Program-made: the position numbers and the translations under genes
The notes under the pieces: model-generated
What the model saw: only the letters and a program-made list of their open reading frames with translations
What the model was told of the DNA's origin: nothing
Database searches by the model: none
Shown: positions 23,295-34,616 of the stretch, in pieces
How the letters are laid out: each line of letters starts with the position of its first letter
How positions within the stretch are numbered: position 1 is the first letter of the stretch
Assembly (NCBI GenBank): GCA_018466975.1
Contig: CM031561.1
Span: 3,782,001 to 3,846,000 of the forward strand
DNA length: 64,000 bases
Direction: 5' to 3'
Source: Sparassis latifolia
Taxonomy: Eukaryota > Basidiomycota > Agaricomycetes > Polyporales > Sparassidaceae

Positions 23295-24375
23295 TCACAT
23301 GCGGGCGGGATTGTTTGGGCAATGATCTGCCTGATGTCTGGCCAGAACATCAGACCGCACGTACATCCCGCCGCAAAACTCACAAACCACCGCCATGGCC
23401 CGGAGGTGCGACGAGGAGATGTGTTTCCCATAGCTGCCCTGCAGCATGGGTCTGTTGCAAGGAACACCGCCCTCGTGCCATAAACATCTCCCTTTAAGGC
23501 GCCGACGCCATTCGCCATTGATGTGGAAGTTCCGAAGGTGCCGCTCGATACTGCCCATTGATAAATCATCCAAACCAATCCCACAGCCGCCATCCCAGCG
23601 GCACTCCATACATGGAGCAAGCATAACTTGTGAGAGTGGGTGAGGATCAGGCATGGGAGGGGGGCGGACCTCTTGAATGGCAGGAACGTAGCGAGGGTTA
23701 ACGTACGAAGGCACCGGCGCGACAGTTGGATTGTGATTTGCCACCCACATGTCCTCGTCGAGGAAACGGGTACTATCTTGTTGGAGTGATGCCATGGGTA
23801 TCGGACCAGTACGCGTCATAGGGATAGCGGAGGCGCCGATGAGGCTCTGTTGATCGCTCTGCGGGACTGAAGGGTTGAACAGTGGCCACTCGTCTACTCG
23901 AGATGAGCTCGAAGTTCGCGCAGGTATGGGCATAGAATGCGGCGGGACAGGAGAGGACATCAAGCTGGGATGTGCGGCCCTGAAAAAGAGTCCAGGGGAA
24001 TGAGTGCGGTGTGACACAGAGACCGAAGTGCTCGGAGACGCACTTGCGGTCCGAGTGTGCTGATCGGCACCGTACTGCCCAAGTAGGCTAACAGCATGAA
24101 ATTGGGCCTCAGCTGCGCCACGAGATAAGGTATCCTCCAACGAAGGTTGCACGTCTGAGCTGCAGAAGAATTCAAGTCAACATTCAGCTCGCCGAAACAG
24201 CTGCAAATGCTTCTGCATACCTTCCCCATGACAGATAGGTGTTCGGAGCATCAGCATAAATATCTGGTAGTCCTTCTGCATCATAAAAGGACCCATGTGC
24301 GAAATCCGGGAGCGTGAGCTCTGGATTAGAGGGAGAGGGCTGGAATGTAAAGTGACAGGATGGTGGCATGGACAT
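23295..24375 (-). CDS. Tandem-CWCH2 zinc-finger protein, array member ZF4
   Basis: Exon 1 24375-24221 (51 codons plus two bases), a 61-nt intron 24160-24220 (GTATGC...CTGCAG), exon 2 24159-23295; 339 residues. Exon 1 contains NPELTLPDFAHGSF, a motif shared with ZF5 and in part with ZF6. The middle region is Ser/Pro/Thr-rich. Fingers: CRWDGGCGIGLDDL...H-LRNF-H; CLWHEGGVPC...GKHISSSH; CEFCGGMYVRSDVLARH with a final Cys; all ligands are present. About 29 nt after the stop codon is a GTAATG donor-like site, matched in ZF5 at the same place. ZF5 is the nearest relative across both exons and flanks, so the two units arose by a recent segmental duplication. Confidence 0.87.
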
Positions 24376-24792
24376 AATGTAAAGAGGATGCGGGGTACTA
24401 AGGTAGGAGAGAACGAACTGAGGAAGATTTTATGATAGTCGAGCTCCAGCGCTACGTACTATGTAAAATAGCTTGTAATAATATTGTGGACATGTCAAGA
24501 GCCTTGGCCGCGCGTCGTCAGCTGAGGCGCACTGTCCATTTCAGGAAGGTCCAGTGATTGATCGGGGATGCGCCAGTCTCGACGAGCGCCTTGTAGTATA
24601 ATCGTAGAGTCAACTCCGACTCGGAAGACCTCTTCGCTAATCACCATCTGCTGCTACCATACTCATCTTACTCTCTAATGTTTGAAGATATTGGACTGTT
24701 TGCCGTGCTGAAGCGGCGTACAGGCCGGGAGTAAAGCGGCTCGCAGATCAGACAGCTCGGAGCATTGCCTCGACTGTGGGTCGGATGCACTA
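24376..24792. other. ZF4 5' flank
   Basis: Promoter side of ZF4. No gene was recognised. Confidence 0.3.
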
Positions 24793-25044
24793 CTACACTT
24801 TCCTCCGCCGATCTGGTCGTACAGCCAGACTGAGAACGGTTAGAGGGGTGGCAACCGTATCTCTACGTAAGAAATGCAGCACCACATCCACTGCTGTGGA
24901 CCATCTTGATGAGGAGAATCTTCGGTTGATGTCTTCTTTGGATCGCACCGCAGCTTGTGTCGACACACAAGTATGTTGATGCAATGCCTCCGCGGTCTTC
25001 CACTCGCCAGAGTCTCCCATTACTGTGAGTCGTGCAAAGGGCAT
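24793..25044 (-). pseudogene. Companion ORF upstream of ZF4 (fragment)
   Basis: An 83-codon frame containing MGDSGEWKTAEALHQHTCV, EDINRRF and VVLHFLRRD. It is related to the better preserved ORF at 30850-31181 upstream of ZF5; the DNA shares TATCTCTACGTAA, GGACxTCATTGATGAGG-like and related stretches. Frame is lost after the HFLRRD segment, where the ZF5-side copy continues to RTEIRLRAG. It is probably a decayed member of a small gene duplicated together with ZF4/ZF5. No family was recognised. Confidence 0.45.
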
Positions 25045-25969
25045 CCGAAGATCTAACTAATGGAGGTCCGTGATCAGACGTTCACTGACTTCCTGTTCAA
25101 TGTGTATATACTACGATTGATTAGACTAGGTCGCCATAGATACGACTACTCATTTGAAGCGACATAAAGCTTATGCCGCTATATGTTAGAGCCGCCAAAA
25201 TTGTTACCATACATCCCAAGACCAAATGAACCCAGGACTCAAACCAATCTAATGCGCTACCTCAACGGACCAACTCGGAAAAGGCAAGGTGAGTAATAAT
25301 ATATCGGCCGCATGGTGGAGCATTTCCCGTGGCAGCAAACGCCCTATCTGTAACGATATGGTCGTCCGACACTCCGACGATAATGAGAGAAAGCCGCCAC
25401 TGACAGTCACCTGTTGTCTGTATCCACCCGCGGTGTACAATGTGCACCATTCTGAGGCCGCTGAATGCACATATTCAGCTTATTACCATCCCACCATCAA
25501 GATTCAACCCACTGCGCCCATTCGAGAGCCCAAACTCCGACGCAGCATCCGCCTGTTCCGGGTCTGTGGTCCGATATCTGGCTACAATATGAATTAGTGA
25601 CTTCCCGCGTGAGGCTACATCCATGAATTACTCATTATTTCATCAGATCGAGTTGTGTCCTGCAATCGACACCGGATGTTCTGCGCCATTTCTGGCGAGA
25701 GCCAGGAACGTCGCGATCGGTACGTGCTGCTGCATTTCATCTGACGCCTTTCTGTGAATCTCCTTGTCAGAACTCATGTCAGCAATTACGTCTATCGCTC
25801 GCATCTCAGATTACAAGATGCATTCCATAGCCCGCGATTGAACTCTGCAGCCACGCGGGAGCGCAGCGTCGGCGCTCCTTACGGTGCGCATTCTGCAGCC
25901 TCGGACAGCATCCCGGACCACACCAGATAGTTTCCCCGCTGACTGTCCCCGCGGAAGCGGTGGATGAAA
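25045..25969. other. Spacer, no recognisable gene
   Basis: Only short frames. A plus-strand frame at 25289-25597 lacks any recognisable motif. Confidence 0.3.
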
Positions 25970-26250
25970 TCAATGCCGGCGGGCGGGATTCCCAAACAAA
26001 ACAATCTAAGGTCTTCTGACCATCCTCAATTTTCTGAGCAATCCATCTGGGAACCCGAGGATCAGGGCGACTCTGTCACCGCAGGTGCACGCGGTCAACA
26101 CGTTTTCTGCGCCGCTAGCACAGGATCATGCACGTCTCAGGTACACGACCGAGTATCCGTATTCCGCTGTAGGCTCCCAAAGTTAATCTGTCGAGTGCAT
26201 GAGCGGATGCTCGAATACACGGATTCCACTCAACGGTGTCAGCGAGTTAA
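25970..26250. repeat. ZF-upstream flank repeat of the ZF4 unit
   Basis: Partner of 19430-19690 and, over a shorter core, of 32230-32310. The core GT(C)GACACGTTCTCTGCGCC-like segment is the most conserved part. It marks the upstream edge of the duplicated ZF4/ZF5-type unit. Confidence 0.6.
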
Positions 26251-27446
26251 CAACCGAACACAACATCCAGGACCAACCCTTCACGAAGCCAAGTGATGGC
26301 CAGCGACACCCTGTCTCTCGTGCTTCCGTGGTGAATTGTTTCAGCCGAGCGTATGGCAACTTGAGACTGCTAATACACCACCACGATATATTAAGCATAC
26401 TAGAACACCGAAACCTTCATGGTGAGAATGGGAACGCGGATTGTGGCACATAGGCATCAGGGAAAACCTCCCGCGCAGATTGGTCAGAATTATATATTAA
26501 TTGTCAGGAATAGTCGAGATTCTCCGCGTTCCAGCGATTATCAACATTGTTGAGAATTACATGAAATAGACGGCCCCTGCCGATTTCACCCCTTAATTCT
26601 CAACATTTCTCAACATTAGACACATTTGTTACAGGGTTTTCTCTTCAATTCTTGCTATTATACATGTTGTGGCAATGAATCAGGCCTCATTTACTCAACA
26701 ATACAGTAGGAAAACGAGCTTGTTATTAGACGGTATGAAGTACAATACTCAAAGAGATATGTAAGTCATCATCAGGTCACTTGCATACTGCCCTGGATAG
26801 CCCTGCATGAGTACTTAACAGGAAGCACAACAATGGGGGCGGATGTTATGCACCAAAAAGATCGAAGAGAGGGGTTAGAAAATATGTTACATGAGTTCGT
26901 GTGACGCACCGGGTGTAGGAAACAAGTGCTTGACATGGATGGAGGAGGTAACATCGAAGGCGACGGGCTCGGCCCAACGTGATCAGGCCCTGCACCCGCA
27001 TGCCGAGAGACGCAGACACACATGCAGTGTACTCATTACCTGGAGCATTTGAGCGTGTGATGGTGCGGAGTAAAGGAAACTTACTGGTACTGCGGGGCTT
27101 GGTTGACATTTCCACGCTGCTGCGGATCACCCTGAGTGTGTTCAATATGCCTTAATACGATCTACAAAATATTGAACAGAGGGTGAATTTGGTATGCACG
27201 GAAGGAAAGGGGATCGTACAATGGCGGGACACTCCCAATGGCATGTTGATTACTTTGAGGCGGGGATCATCAGTACAGTGAACAAGGGAGAAAAATTGCC
27301 AGCATACTATCCCGTATCCTAAGAGGCCGTGAGGGTTTCGCAGTCACGTTCGCAAAGACAACGTCGTTAGAGGTGCCCCCTCCGATCGCACTAGTGGGCG
27401 CATGCGGTACGAGCCCAAACCTCTCAACATAAAAGCTCAGCAAAAA
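26251..27446. other. Spacer, no supportable gene
   Basis: A GGGAACGCGGATTGTGGCAC segment near 26.43 kb resembles the core of the ZF-downstream block and may be another ghost. A minus-strand frame at 26846-27145 begins MSTKPRSTS before a GTAAGT donor-like site, but no convincing downstream exon follows. Confidence 0.25.
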
Positions 27447-27775
27447 TCACAGCCGTGGACCTCCTGAGCCAGCCGCCCCTTCTCCGCGCATCGTGCCGGC
27501 AGAAACGATAGAGGGGACGAGCCCGCTGGAATTGCCATACTTGTTCAGCAGTGCATGATCTGACGGACCAGGAGGGGAACGAGGGGGCGGCTGTGCGTAG
27601 TCATAGTCAACGGCCTCGAAGTCATATGTGCCTGTGCGGATTGTTCGCAGATGACGGCTCGGGGTCGTTGTATGCAAGAGGGTGGTAACCGCTGCGGGGG
27701 TTTATGTGGTGCGGGTCGACTCCAGGGTCCGACTGAATTTGATGTGTTGAGGGGGGCCGGAGTCGGAGCATCCAT
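27447..27775 (-). pseudogene. Proline-rich C-terminal fragment, frameshifted
   Basis: Two overlapping minus-strand frames read like one Pro/Asp/Tyr-rich tail: GYHPLAYNDPEPSSANNPHR in one frame, then YDYAQPPPRSPPGPSDHALL and LVPSIVSAGTMRGEG in the next, ending in a stop. The composition resembles the cytoplasmic tail of a membrane protein, but no transmembrane part is present. It is probably a broken gene remnant. Confidence 0.3.
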
Positions 27776-27840
27776 AGAAGCCCCATATTTTCATTTTACT
27801 AGTATCCGAGTTAGTCTTTCAGCGAGGCACATAGAGCGTA

Positions 27841-28064
27841 CATCAGCAAAACCCAACTTTTTCTTACAGAGCTATTTTGACTTTTCGGTCTTACAACCCT
27901 TATTTAAGGCAATAAGTCTTCAAATAAGTGTCCATAAGTCTGATTTCAGACACTCATGTAATATGCATTAGGCCCCTTTTTGACCTTATACCCTTAAATA
28001 AGGATCATAAGTCCATTTAAGTCATTTAAGTACCCTTTTAAGTAAAAGTTGGGTTTTGCTGATG
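27841..28064. mobile_element. MITE with CATCAGCAAAA terminal inverted repeats
   Basis: 224-bp element. It starts CATCAGCAAAACCCAACTTT and ends with its exact reverse complement (about 21 bp perfect). The interior is AT-rich, with repeats of CTTATTTAAGG/CCTTAAATAAGG and ATAAGTC. There is no coding capacity. A clear target-site duplication was not found. The ends share CATCAGCAAAA with the element at 53971-54160, so both belong to one family or were moved by one transposase. Confidence 0.75.
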
Positions 28065-28239
28065 AACGACGCACCTCGAGTGTTACCCTTATGCTGCTAC
28101 ACAAGACTATGCCTAGCATTGCATGCCAATATCAGCTTCGTTAAATGCATCCGTGAGGAGTAACAGAGAAAGCACGTACCATAGAATAAGTGTTGCGGGT
28201 CCCACAACAAAGCCGTGAATATGAAGAAGAGAAAAGACG

Positions 28240-28640
28240 GCAGTGAACCAGTGCTTGCTCCTGTTTGGTCCAATCAACGTCATCACGTGCCGTTGGACTT
28301 TAGCAATTCCTGAGCGACGACGCGTGCCTGACCCTTGCAAATTGTATTGTCACCGGTCACCTCTACCCATATCCTGCACTTTGTACATATCTCCCTTCTT
28401 GATATCTTGCAGCTCGTATCCCCCACCTCGCCCGGCATACCCCCGCCTTACCTGCATCGCTGACTGCATCTGTCCGGCCTCCACATCTCGCCTTACATCT
28501 CGCCCTTGCATCCCGCCTCCTCCACCTCTCCCACCTCGCGTCTTCGTACACCTTGCATCTGCTGTATCGCATTTTTTGCCCGCCTCGTGTTCTTACCCAT
28601 CTCACTCAGTTGGACGCATCGGCAACATCTAATACACCAT
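28240..28640. other. Pyrimidine-rich tract
   Basis: Plus strand is strongly C/T-rich, with recurring CATCTCGCC, CACCTC and TTGCATC words. It looks like simple-sequence expansion rather than coding DNA, although one 129-codon frame stays open through it. Confidence 0.4.
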
Positions 28641-28867
28641 TCGGATCGCTTCGAACCGGCTGCACTGCATTTACGGCCATCTTTGCTGAGTGTCGAGCCG
28701 GTGAACCCTGCTGTTTCTGCTTTTGCTGTGTGATCATGGTAAGCAGTAGTTCAGCTGACAATTCTCTTTGAGAGTGTTCTAGAAGAACTGTTTTCCAAGA
28801 GCCCCCCAGTAGAGTTTCTGATTACCATACAATTTACATGTAATTATGAGGTTTTCAAATCAGATCA

Positions 28868-29117
28868 TCATTGAAGTCAAGAAATCGAGCGACTTTCCTC
28901 AGTGCGCAATGCACTCCAAATTTTCTCGTTCTCGTGAATTATCCACATTTATCATACATTTCTTCACAATTGTGCTGGGAGGTTTTTCTTGATGCTCATT
29001 GAAGTTGAGAAATTGAGCGACTTTCCTCACAATGCACTCCAAATTTTCTCATTCTCGTGAATTATCCACAATTATCATACAATTCTTCACAATTGCACTG
29101 GGAGGTTTTTCCTGATG
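28868..29117. repeat. Two-copy tandem repeat, about 128 bp
   Basis: Copy 1 is 28868-28995 and copy 2 is 28996-29117. Each runs from TCATTGAAGT, through GAGCGACTTTCCTCA, GCACTCCAAATTTTCTC and GTGAATTATCCACA, to GGGAGGTTTTTC. Copy 2 lacks about 6 bp. The repeat abuts the downstream flank block of ZF5. Confidence 0.85.
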
Positions 29118-29129
29118 TAGGGTGCGATG

Positions 29130-29390
29130 GTGAGGAGCAATCGAGAAACAGACTGTAGAGAATATACTGTAGAGATAGCACGGTGACCGGAAGAATGCAC
29201 GACAGTGAGATATAGCATAGACTAACGAGCGAGATCAAAGAAAGCGAGGAGCATAGGCAAATATTGTTCGAGCGCCGAAAATGAAGCGGGGACACCCACG
29301 CTCAACGATCAACGTTAACGATGACGTCGAATCGTGCGGTGACGCCACACTACGTTTCAGCACACAACGCGAGAACCAATATTCTTGCCG
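29130..29390. repeat. ZF5 downstream flank repeat
   Basis: Fourth copy of the downstream block. It shares GACTAACGAGCGAGA, GCATAGGCAA, ACGATCAACG and TCGTGCG-type segments with 22640-23080. It lies 0.13 kb past the ZF5 stop codon. Confidence 0.65.
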
Positions 29391-29517
29391 AATAGCTATG
29401 GGTGTAAATGCTGAAAAATGATCAGCATTCAGCATTTAAACGAAGGATGAAAGCTGCTGCATAGACTGACTGAAGAGTGTCTGATTACCTTCTGCATCGA
29501 CAAAGCACCACGAAAAA

Positions 29518-30601
29518 TCACAGCCGAGCGGGATTGCTCGGACAATGGTCCGTCTGATGTCTGGCGAGGACATCGGATCGTGCGTACTCCCCGCCACAAA
29601 AATCACAAAACTTGGCCATGGCCCGGAAGTGCGTCGAAGAAATGTGCTTCCCATAGCTGCCTTGCAACATCGGGCGACCGCACAGTTTCCCCCCCTCGTG
29701 CCATAGACATCTCCCCTTGACCCGTCTATGCCATTCTCCGTTGATATGGAACTGCCGGAGATGTCGTTCCACACCGCCCATCGACAGGTCATCTAGACCA
29801 ATACCGCATCCGCCATCCCAGCGACACTCCATACATGGGGCAAGCATAGCTCGTGAGGTTGAGGGAGGTTCGGGAACTGGAGGGGCTGGAACATCTCGAA
29901 AGGCGTGATTACTATGAAAGTCAATGTATGGCGGCCCTGCCGCTGCAGTAGGATAGGAAGTTCCGGTCATCATACAGACAGCACGGGTACTACCCTGTGG
30001 GAATGATCCCGCGGGTATCGGATGCATAGGCGTCATAGAGATAGTAGAGGCGCCCATGATGCGCACCGGACGCATAGGTGTCATAGGGATAGCAGAGGCA
30101 TTCTCGATGCTCTCCCAATCGCTTTGCGAGTCTACGAAGGGGTCAAACGGTGCCCACCCGTCATCTGGAGACCGGTGGGAAGTTCGCTTGAGCATGGAAA
30201 CAGGATACGGTGCAACGCGCGAAGGCACCACATTGCGAAACGCGGTCCTGCTAAAAAGCCCAGGAAGACGAGTGCGGTGTGACACAGAAGCCGAAGTGCT
30301 CGGAGACGCACTTGCGGTCAACATGTGCTGATCAGCAACGTACTGGGCAGGGAGGCTGACGAATGGAAGTGAACCCTCAGTTACATAGGAAGACACTGGA
30401 CTGGTGGACGCGAGGAGGCCGTAGCTGCATATGTTTCAACATCTGGTTCGGCGAAACGACGAAGAACATTGCATACCTCACCCATGACCAATCTCTATCC
30501 GAAGCATCCTCGTTAATGTTCATGTCTATTGATGCTTCTACACCGTGAAAGGATCCACGTGCGATGTCTAGAAGTTCGGGGTTGTTATTAGACAGAGACA
30601 T
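29518..30601 (-). CDS. Tandem-CWCH2 zinc-finger protein, array member ZF5
   Basis: Exon 1 30601-30477 (MSLSNNNPELLDIARGSF..., 41 codons plus two bases), a 52-nt intron 30425-30476 (GTATGC...TGCAG), exon 2 30424-29518; 343 residues. The middle region holds a short internal repeat (AIPMTPMRP / TISMTPMHP). Fingers: CRWDGGCGIGLDDLSMGG..., CLWHEGGKLC...GKHISSTH, CDFCGGEYARSDVLARH with a final Cys. The first finger is nearly identical to that of ZF4, while the N-terminal half differs far more. This pattern suggests the DNA-binding block is under constraint and the N-terminus is fast-evolving. A GTAATC donor-like site follows the stop, as in ZF4. Confidence 0.87.
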
Positions 30602-30849
30602 CTGCTGTATGAGGTAGAATGAGAGCATGAACAAGCTACAAGAAGGCACTGGGATGCTATTATAGTAAAGACAAACGTAGTATTTTATATGTGAAGTGCA
30701 GTGCTGCACAGTTTATTTTGTGCTGAATTGCGGCCATGAGGGAAGGACAATTTAACCTTGAGTTACGCAAGCCCGCTCCCACGTAGGCGCTGGTTGGTGG
30801 GTTTTCCCGTTTTCCATTTCCGGAAGGTAGCATCAGGTCCGAATCGACC

Positions 30850-31181
30850 GACACTACCATCTGCCTGGGCGTGTTGCCTCTGACTATTGACTGCTGTTGG
30901 TATACAACACTCCAATAAAACCCTCTGCAGACATGATAGATGACCACTGCCTTGCAGGGCCCCGGTGAGATATTGACTCTGAGTCGAGCGTACTTACCAG
31001 CCCTTAGTCTGATTTCCGTACGGCCCGAGTACTCTGGAGGTGGATCAGCGTCTTTATCTCTACGTAAAAGGACTGCAGTATCAGCACCATAGCTGCGGAC
31101 TTCATTGATGAGGTTTCCCCGCCCTCTCTGTTCCTTGGGTACTGTCACAAGCTGCTCGCACCGTGAAGACCACTCGCACAT
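30850..31181 (-). CDS. Companion ORF upstream of ZF5, unrecognised
   Basis: Start ATG at 31181. It reads MCEWSSRCEQLVTVPKEQ, LINEVRSYGADTAVLLRRD and TEIRLRAG, where a strong donor (GTAAGTACG) is reached. The open frame formally continues to 30660. The exon before the donor is conserved in the decayed copy upstream of ZF4. The likely structure is a short spliced gene of the same orientation as ZF5, but I could not place later exons with confidence. The conserved part is charged, with no membrane segment or zinc ligand pattern. Function unknown; it may simply be carried along in the duplicated unit. Confidence 0.4.
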
Positions 31182-31199
31182 GCCAATTGGGGCGTAGAC

Positions 31200-32229
31200 A
31201 CATAGATTTAATCACATATCTCAGACCTTCAAAGCTTCATGGTCTATGTGTAACGCGTTGCCTTCAAATTTTGACGGGAGTCAAATTCTCGGATGTGAAA
31301 TCGCGGCCAACCATTCATCGGAGGTACGTTAGCTGAATTCTTCAAATTATTGCGCGCATAACTGTCTTTCCGTTACACCAGGCTTCTAGAGATGCACAAG
31401 GATGAGTATGCGCCTTTGCATACGCCCGTGGCTGTCCGCTTCTGTATACTTCGTCATTTGTTGCGGCGAAATGCTGAACTGCTTAGTCAGGAAAAGTCTG
31501 ATGGTACGACTTTGCATGCGTATGATACAATTTGGCCATTGAATTCGCCCGGTTTGTCCCCACATACCCACTCCGGTGGGCACCTATGATCCTGATGCTA
31601 TCTCACCGATCTGGAACCTAGTACCGACGCGGTACCTGTACTGTGTCATTGGCGTCCAGTGATCACAGCTGCTATACGGTGATGCCGCGTTCTTCTTCGT
31701 ACATATCTGCGAGGCCAAAAACGGTGTCAGGTCGAAGATGCGGAGCGACTCGAGCCTCGGACATGGGCCGTGATGTCATCTGGCTTCGTGAGTAGCACCG
31801 CTGCACCGCCATTTCCTCTTTAAATCTGGCTACAAAAGGAATAATTTTACAGGGACCACGATCATCAATCATACAACGGGGCCTCTCCATTTTATGCCGT
31901 GTGCAGCTCGTGTTCTGCGCCGCGACGATTTATCTCAGCTGGGCCTGCTTATCCATTTCATGGACTTCCAAGTTCAATTCTGGTCTCATCTCAACCTTAT
32001 CTCACACACACCTCAAATCACCATATGCGTATCCCTGATGCTCCGGATCCGTGTCTTTGATCTTTCGAGCGCGGCGAATGAGGCGTAGATGTCCGCTGGT
32101 TTCCTGATGAAGCCTCAGCTTTGCCAGATTTGTTCCCTCCCGTCGCGAGCGTAGCGCGCGCTGACCTACCGCCTGACCTGTAGCACCGGAATGATCCTCG
32201 TCGACACCGTTTCGGGTAATCCACCATGA
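31200..32229. other. Spacer, no recognisable gene
   Basis: Short frames only; nothing supportable. Confidence 0.3.
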
Positions 32230-32310
32230 AACCGAGTACGCGGGCGGCTGTCATGGCAGATTGCACGCAGTCGACACGTTCTCTGCGCCGCTAGGTCAGG
32301 TGTATGTTTC
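32230..32310. repeat. ZF-upstream flank repeat core of the ZF5 unit
   Basis: Contains GCACGCAGTCGACACGTTCT followed by CTGCGCCGCTAG, matching 19.55 kb and 26.09 kb. It is about 1.7 kb upstream of the ZF5 start, the same distance as in the ZF4 unit. Confidence 0.6.
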
Positions 32311-33303
32311 AAATGTTTTCTTCCCATAATAGTGCTTCCTCAGTCGCGTGCGTGGACGTCCACAAGCTGAGGCATTAAGACGGATCGTGCTTTCTGTCAA
32401 ACGGGATTTTCAGGGGCAGCAAGTGGCGGTCGGCGGGCGCCCATGCAGATAAAGATTGAAACAGCATGGCGGGGAGAGTATAGTATGTACTAGTAGTATG
32501 TAGTTTGGATGTTCGAGGGGGCGAAGAAGGAGATGTGTCAATATACTGATGAACTACTCAGCAAGAAGACGAAATAGCCGAAAGATCGATGGATGTTGCC
32601 ATGATGGACTGAACAGAGACGATGCACGCCAGAATCGAGAGGTACGCTAATGCTGACTTGGGTTTTGCGGAGAAGATACAACAGAAGGGAAGAGATAAGA
32701 GCGCACGCAAATACAGCTACAGAACTGACTCACGTACCTTGAGAGGAAATATGATCATAGCGGAAACAACAGCATTGGGAAACTTGAGATGGTTGCCAAT
32801 GAAAGCTACTGCAGAAGCACTAAGATGAGAGTAAGACCGGATGACGAGGCGGGAACAACAACGGTGCAATGAGCGAGGTTATACATCATAGCAATGTGCT
32901 GAAGAAGTGGTGAAAGAGGTCAGTGAATACAAAGAGTGATGTTATAGCATCAAATGACGAACTATCTTGTTCAGTCTGCACCCTCTCCCTCACACCCATT
33001 ACGTAGATACTCGGCATGTATTATCCGACACAGGGCTTCGCCCTGCAACAGATATAAACTCGGTAAATAAAATAAAACAATTACGAACCGTGAATTTAAC
33101 GAGAACATGGTAAACGATAAAGGTCCAAAGAGGAGCACGATACAGGAGCTTCATGACAGGCCAAGCGACAACGACTGATGTTCCAGAGCAATAACAGGAT
33201 AAAAGACAGTGGGGCATCCTGGCATTGAAGAAGCCACGGAGGACGGAGGCGGCACAAGCGACGAACAACGTGGATGGATGCAGAGCCCATACATTGGCGT
33301 CGG

Positions 33304-34194
33304 TCAATGATGACTGGCTCTGGCCCTGCAGTTATACTTCTGGTGCTTTTTGAGCACGTCGAATCGGCAGAATTTTTTGTGGCAACCGTCACAAATCCGA
33401 GTAGTCCTCCGCAAGTGAAACGCAGCGAGATGTTTGCCGTAGCTGCCCATCGACATGGAGCGACCACACACGTGGCTCCCATCGCGCCACCTGCAAATCA
33501 CCCGGTGCTGACCACCTTGCTCGCCAATGACATGCTTCGCACGAATATGGTGGTTCAGGCCACCGGGAGTCAAGTCATCGAGCCATTCGTCGCATCCGCC
33601 ATCCAACTGGCATCGTATGTGTCGCGGAGAATGAATGGCATTAGGACTCGAAATAGAATGCTGAGCAAAGGCGTGACTGGTATGAGATTGCGGAATAAGA
33701 ATTGGGATGGAGTTAAGTGAAGATGGGTACTCTTGTCCGCTAAGACGAGAAAGGGAGGATACTTGATAGGGCACTTGTGGCGATTCATACTGAGCCTGAG
33801 GATGTACTATTGTCTCACTGAGCTGTGCCGCAGGAGTGGTCTTAACGAGGCTAGGGATCTGGAAAGTCTGACCATCGGGGGAATTGATAGAATTGAAAAC
33901 GTCATTAGACAGAAGAATATGACGAGACGTGTTTTCCGGTATCGTGCGTGGAGCACGATACTTCCCGCTAGACGAGGAGGTCTCACATTGAATGTTCCCG
34001 TGTGCGAACCTGGTGCACGGCTGCGGTGCTGTAGTATCGTATGTTTCAAAGAGGAGAAGGGGAATGTGCTTGGGCCAGCTGGTACGGGGCATGCTGCCAG
34101 CAACGTGGACTCTCGAATGTATGTCATGGCTGTACAACAGACATGGGTTAGTGAAGGCTCCATGGACGAATGATGGTAACACCGTACCCTCCAT
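33304..34194 (-). CDS. Tandem-CWCH2 zinc-finger protein, array member ZF6
   Basis: Open frame from ATG 34194 to the stop at 33304, 296 residues. It begins MEGTVLPSFVHGAF, which matches the LPDFAHGSF motif in exon 1 of ZF4. A phase-2 intron may lie near 34.12 kb as in relatives, but the frame stays open across it and the donor sites are weak. Finger A starts CQLDGGC, so the Cys-x-Trp tryptophan is replaced by Leu. Finger B is CRWRDGSHVC...GKHLAAFH, finger C CDGCHKKFCRFDVLKKH plus a final Cys. The linker between A and B (EQGGQHRV) lacks the aromatic residue seen elsewhere. It is intermediate between the ZF4/5 and ZF7-10 groups. Confidence 0.83.
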   Translation of the reverse strand: MEGTVLPSFVHGAFTNPCLLYSHDIHSRVHVAGSMPRTSWPKHIPLLLFETYDTTAPQPCTRFAHGNIQCETSSSSGKYRAPRTIPENTSRHILLSNDVFNSINSPDGQTFQIPSLVKTTPAAQLSETIVHPQAQYESPQVPYQVSSLSRLSGQEYPSSLNSIPILIPQSHTSHAFAQHSISSPNAIHSPRHIRCQLDGGCDEWLDDLTPGGLNHHIRAKHVIGEQGGQHRVICRWRDGSHVCGRSMSMGSYGKHLAAFHLRRTTRICDGCHKKFCRFDVLKKHQKYNCRARASHH

Positions 34195-34265
34195 CTGATG
34201 CACGCAGTCCGACAGGAGCTGACGCAGCTTCGTGTATTAACAAGTCATGTCTCCTTCGCTCCTAG

Positions 34266-34616
34266 TCAAGATACACGAAGAACCTGACAAGCAGGGTCAT
34301 CATCTCTTAAATCATAGCGCACGTCAGCCATTTGCTGACTGATAGCCACCCCAGCGAAAATACTCACTTGGTCGGACATCAAAAGAAAAATACTGATTGG
34401 TGGGGTCTCATTCTCCCGGCATCCCTGGGATGCGGAGATGAACGGTCCTGGGCCCCGAGCTGAGTATCTTCCCAAGAGGCTCGGAGAGAACTCTGTCATT
34501 GTCATAGGTCCACCCGGCGTAGGACCAACTCTGCTATACTGACATGCGTCCATTGGTCCTGCATCCATAGTGGATGGCCAGAAGATGGTGTTTGGAGCCA
34601 GAACCGGAGTGACCAA
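34266..34616 (-). pseudogene. Exon-like ORF with a good donor, unrecognised
   Basis: Frame with protein-like segments SPSLLGRYSARGPGPF and SASQGCRENETPP, then ISIFLLMSDQ followed by a GTGAGTATT donor. An acceptor 33 nt later would lead to MADVRYDLRDDDPACQVL and a stop. Just upstream, another frame reads AIVIGHSGSGSKHHLL, which resembles a damaged nucleotide-binding loop. The three pieces may be a decayed NTP-binding protein gene, but they do not join in one frame. Confidence 0.3.
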
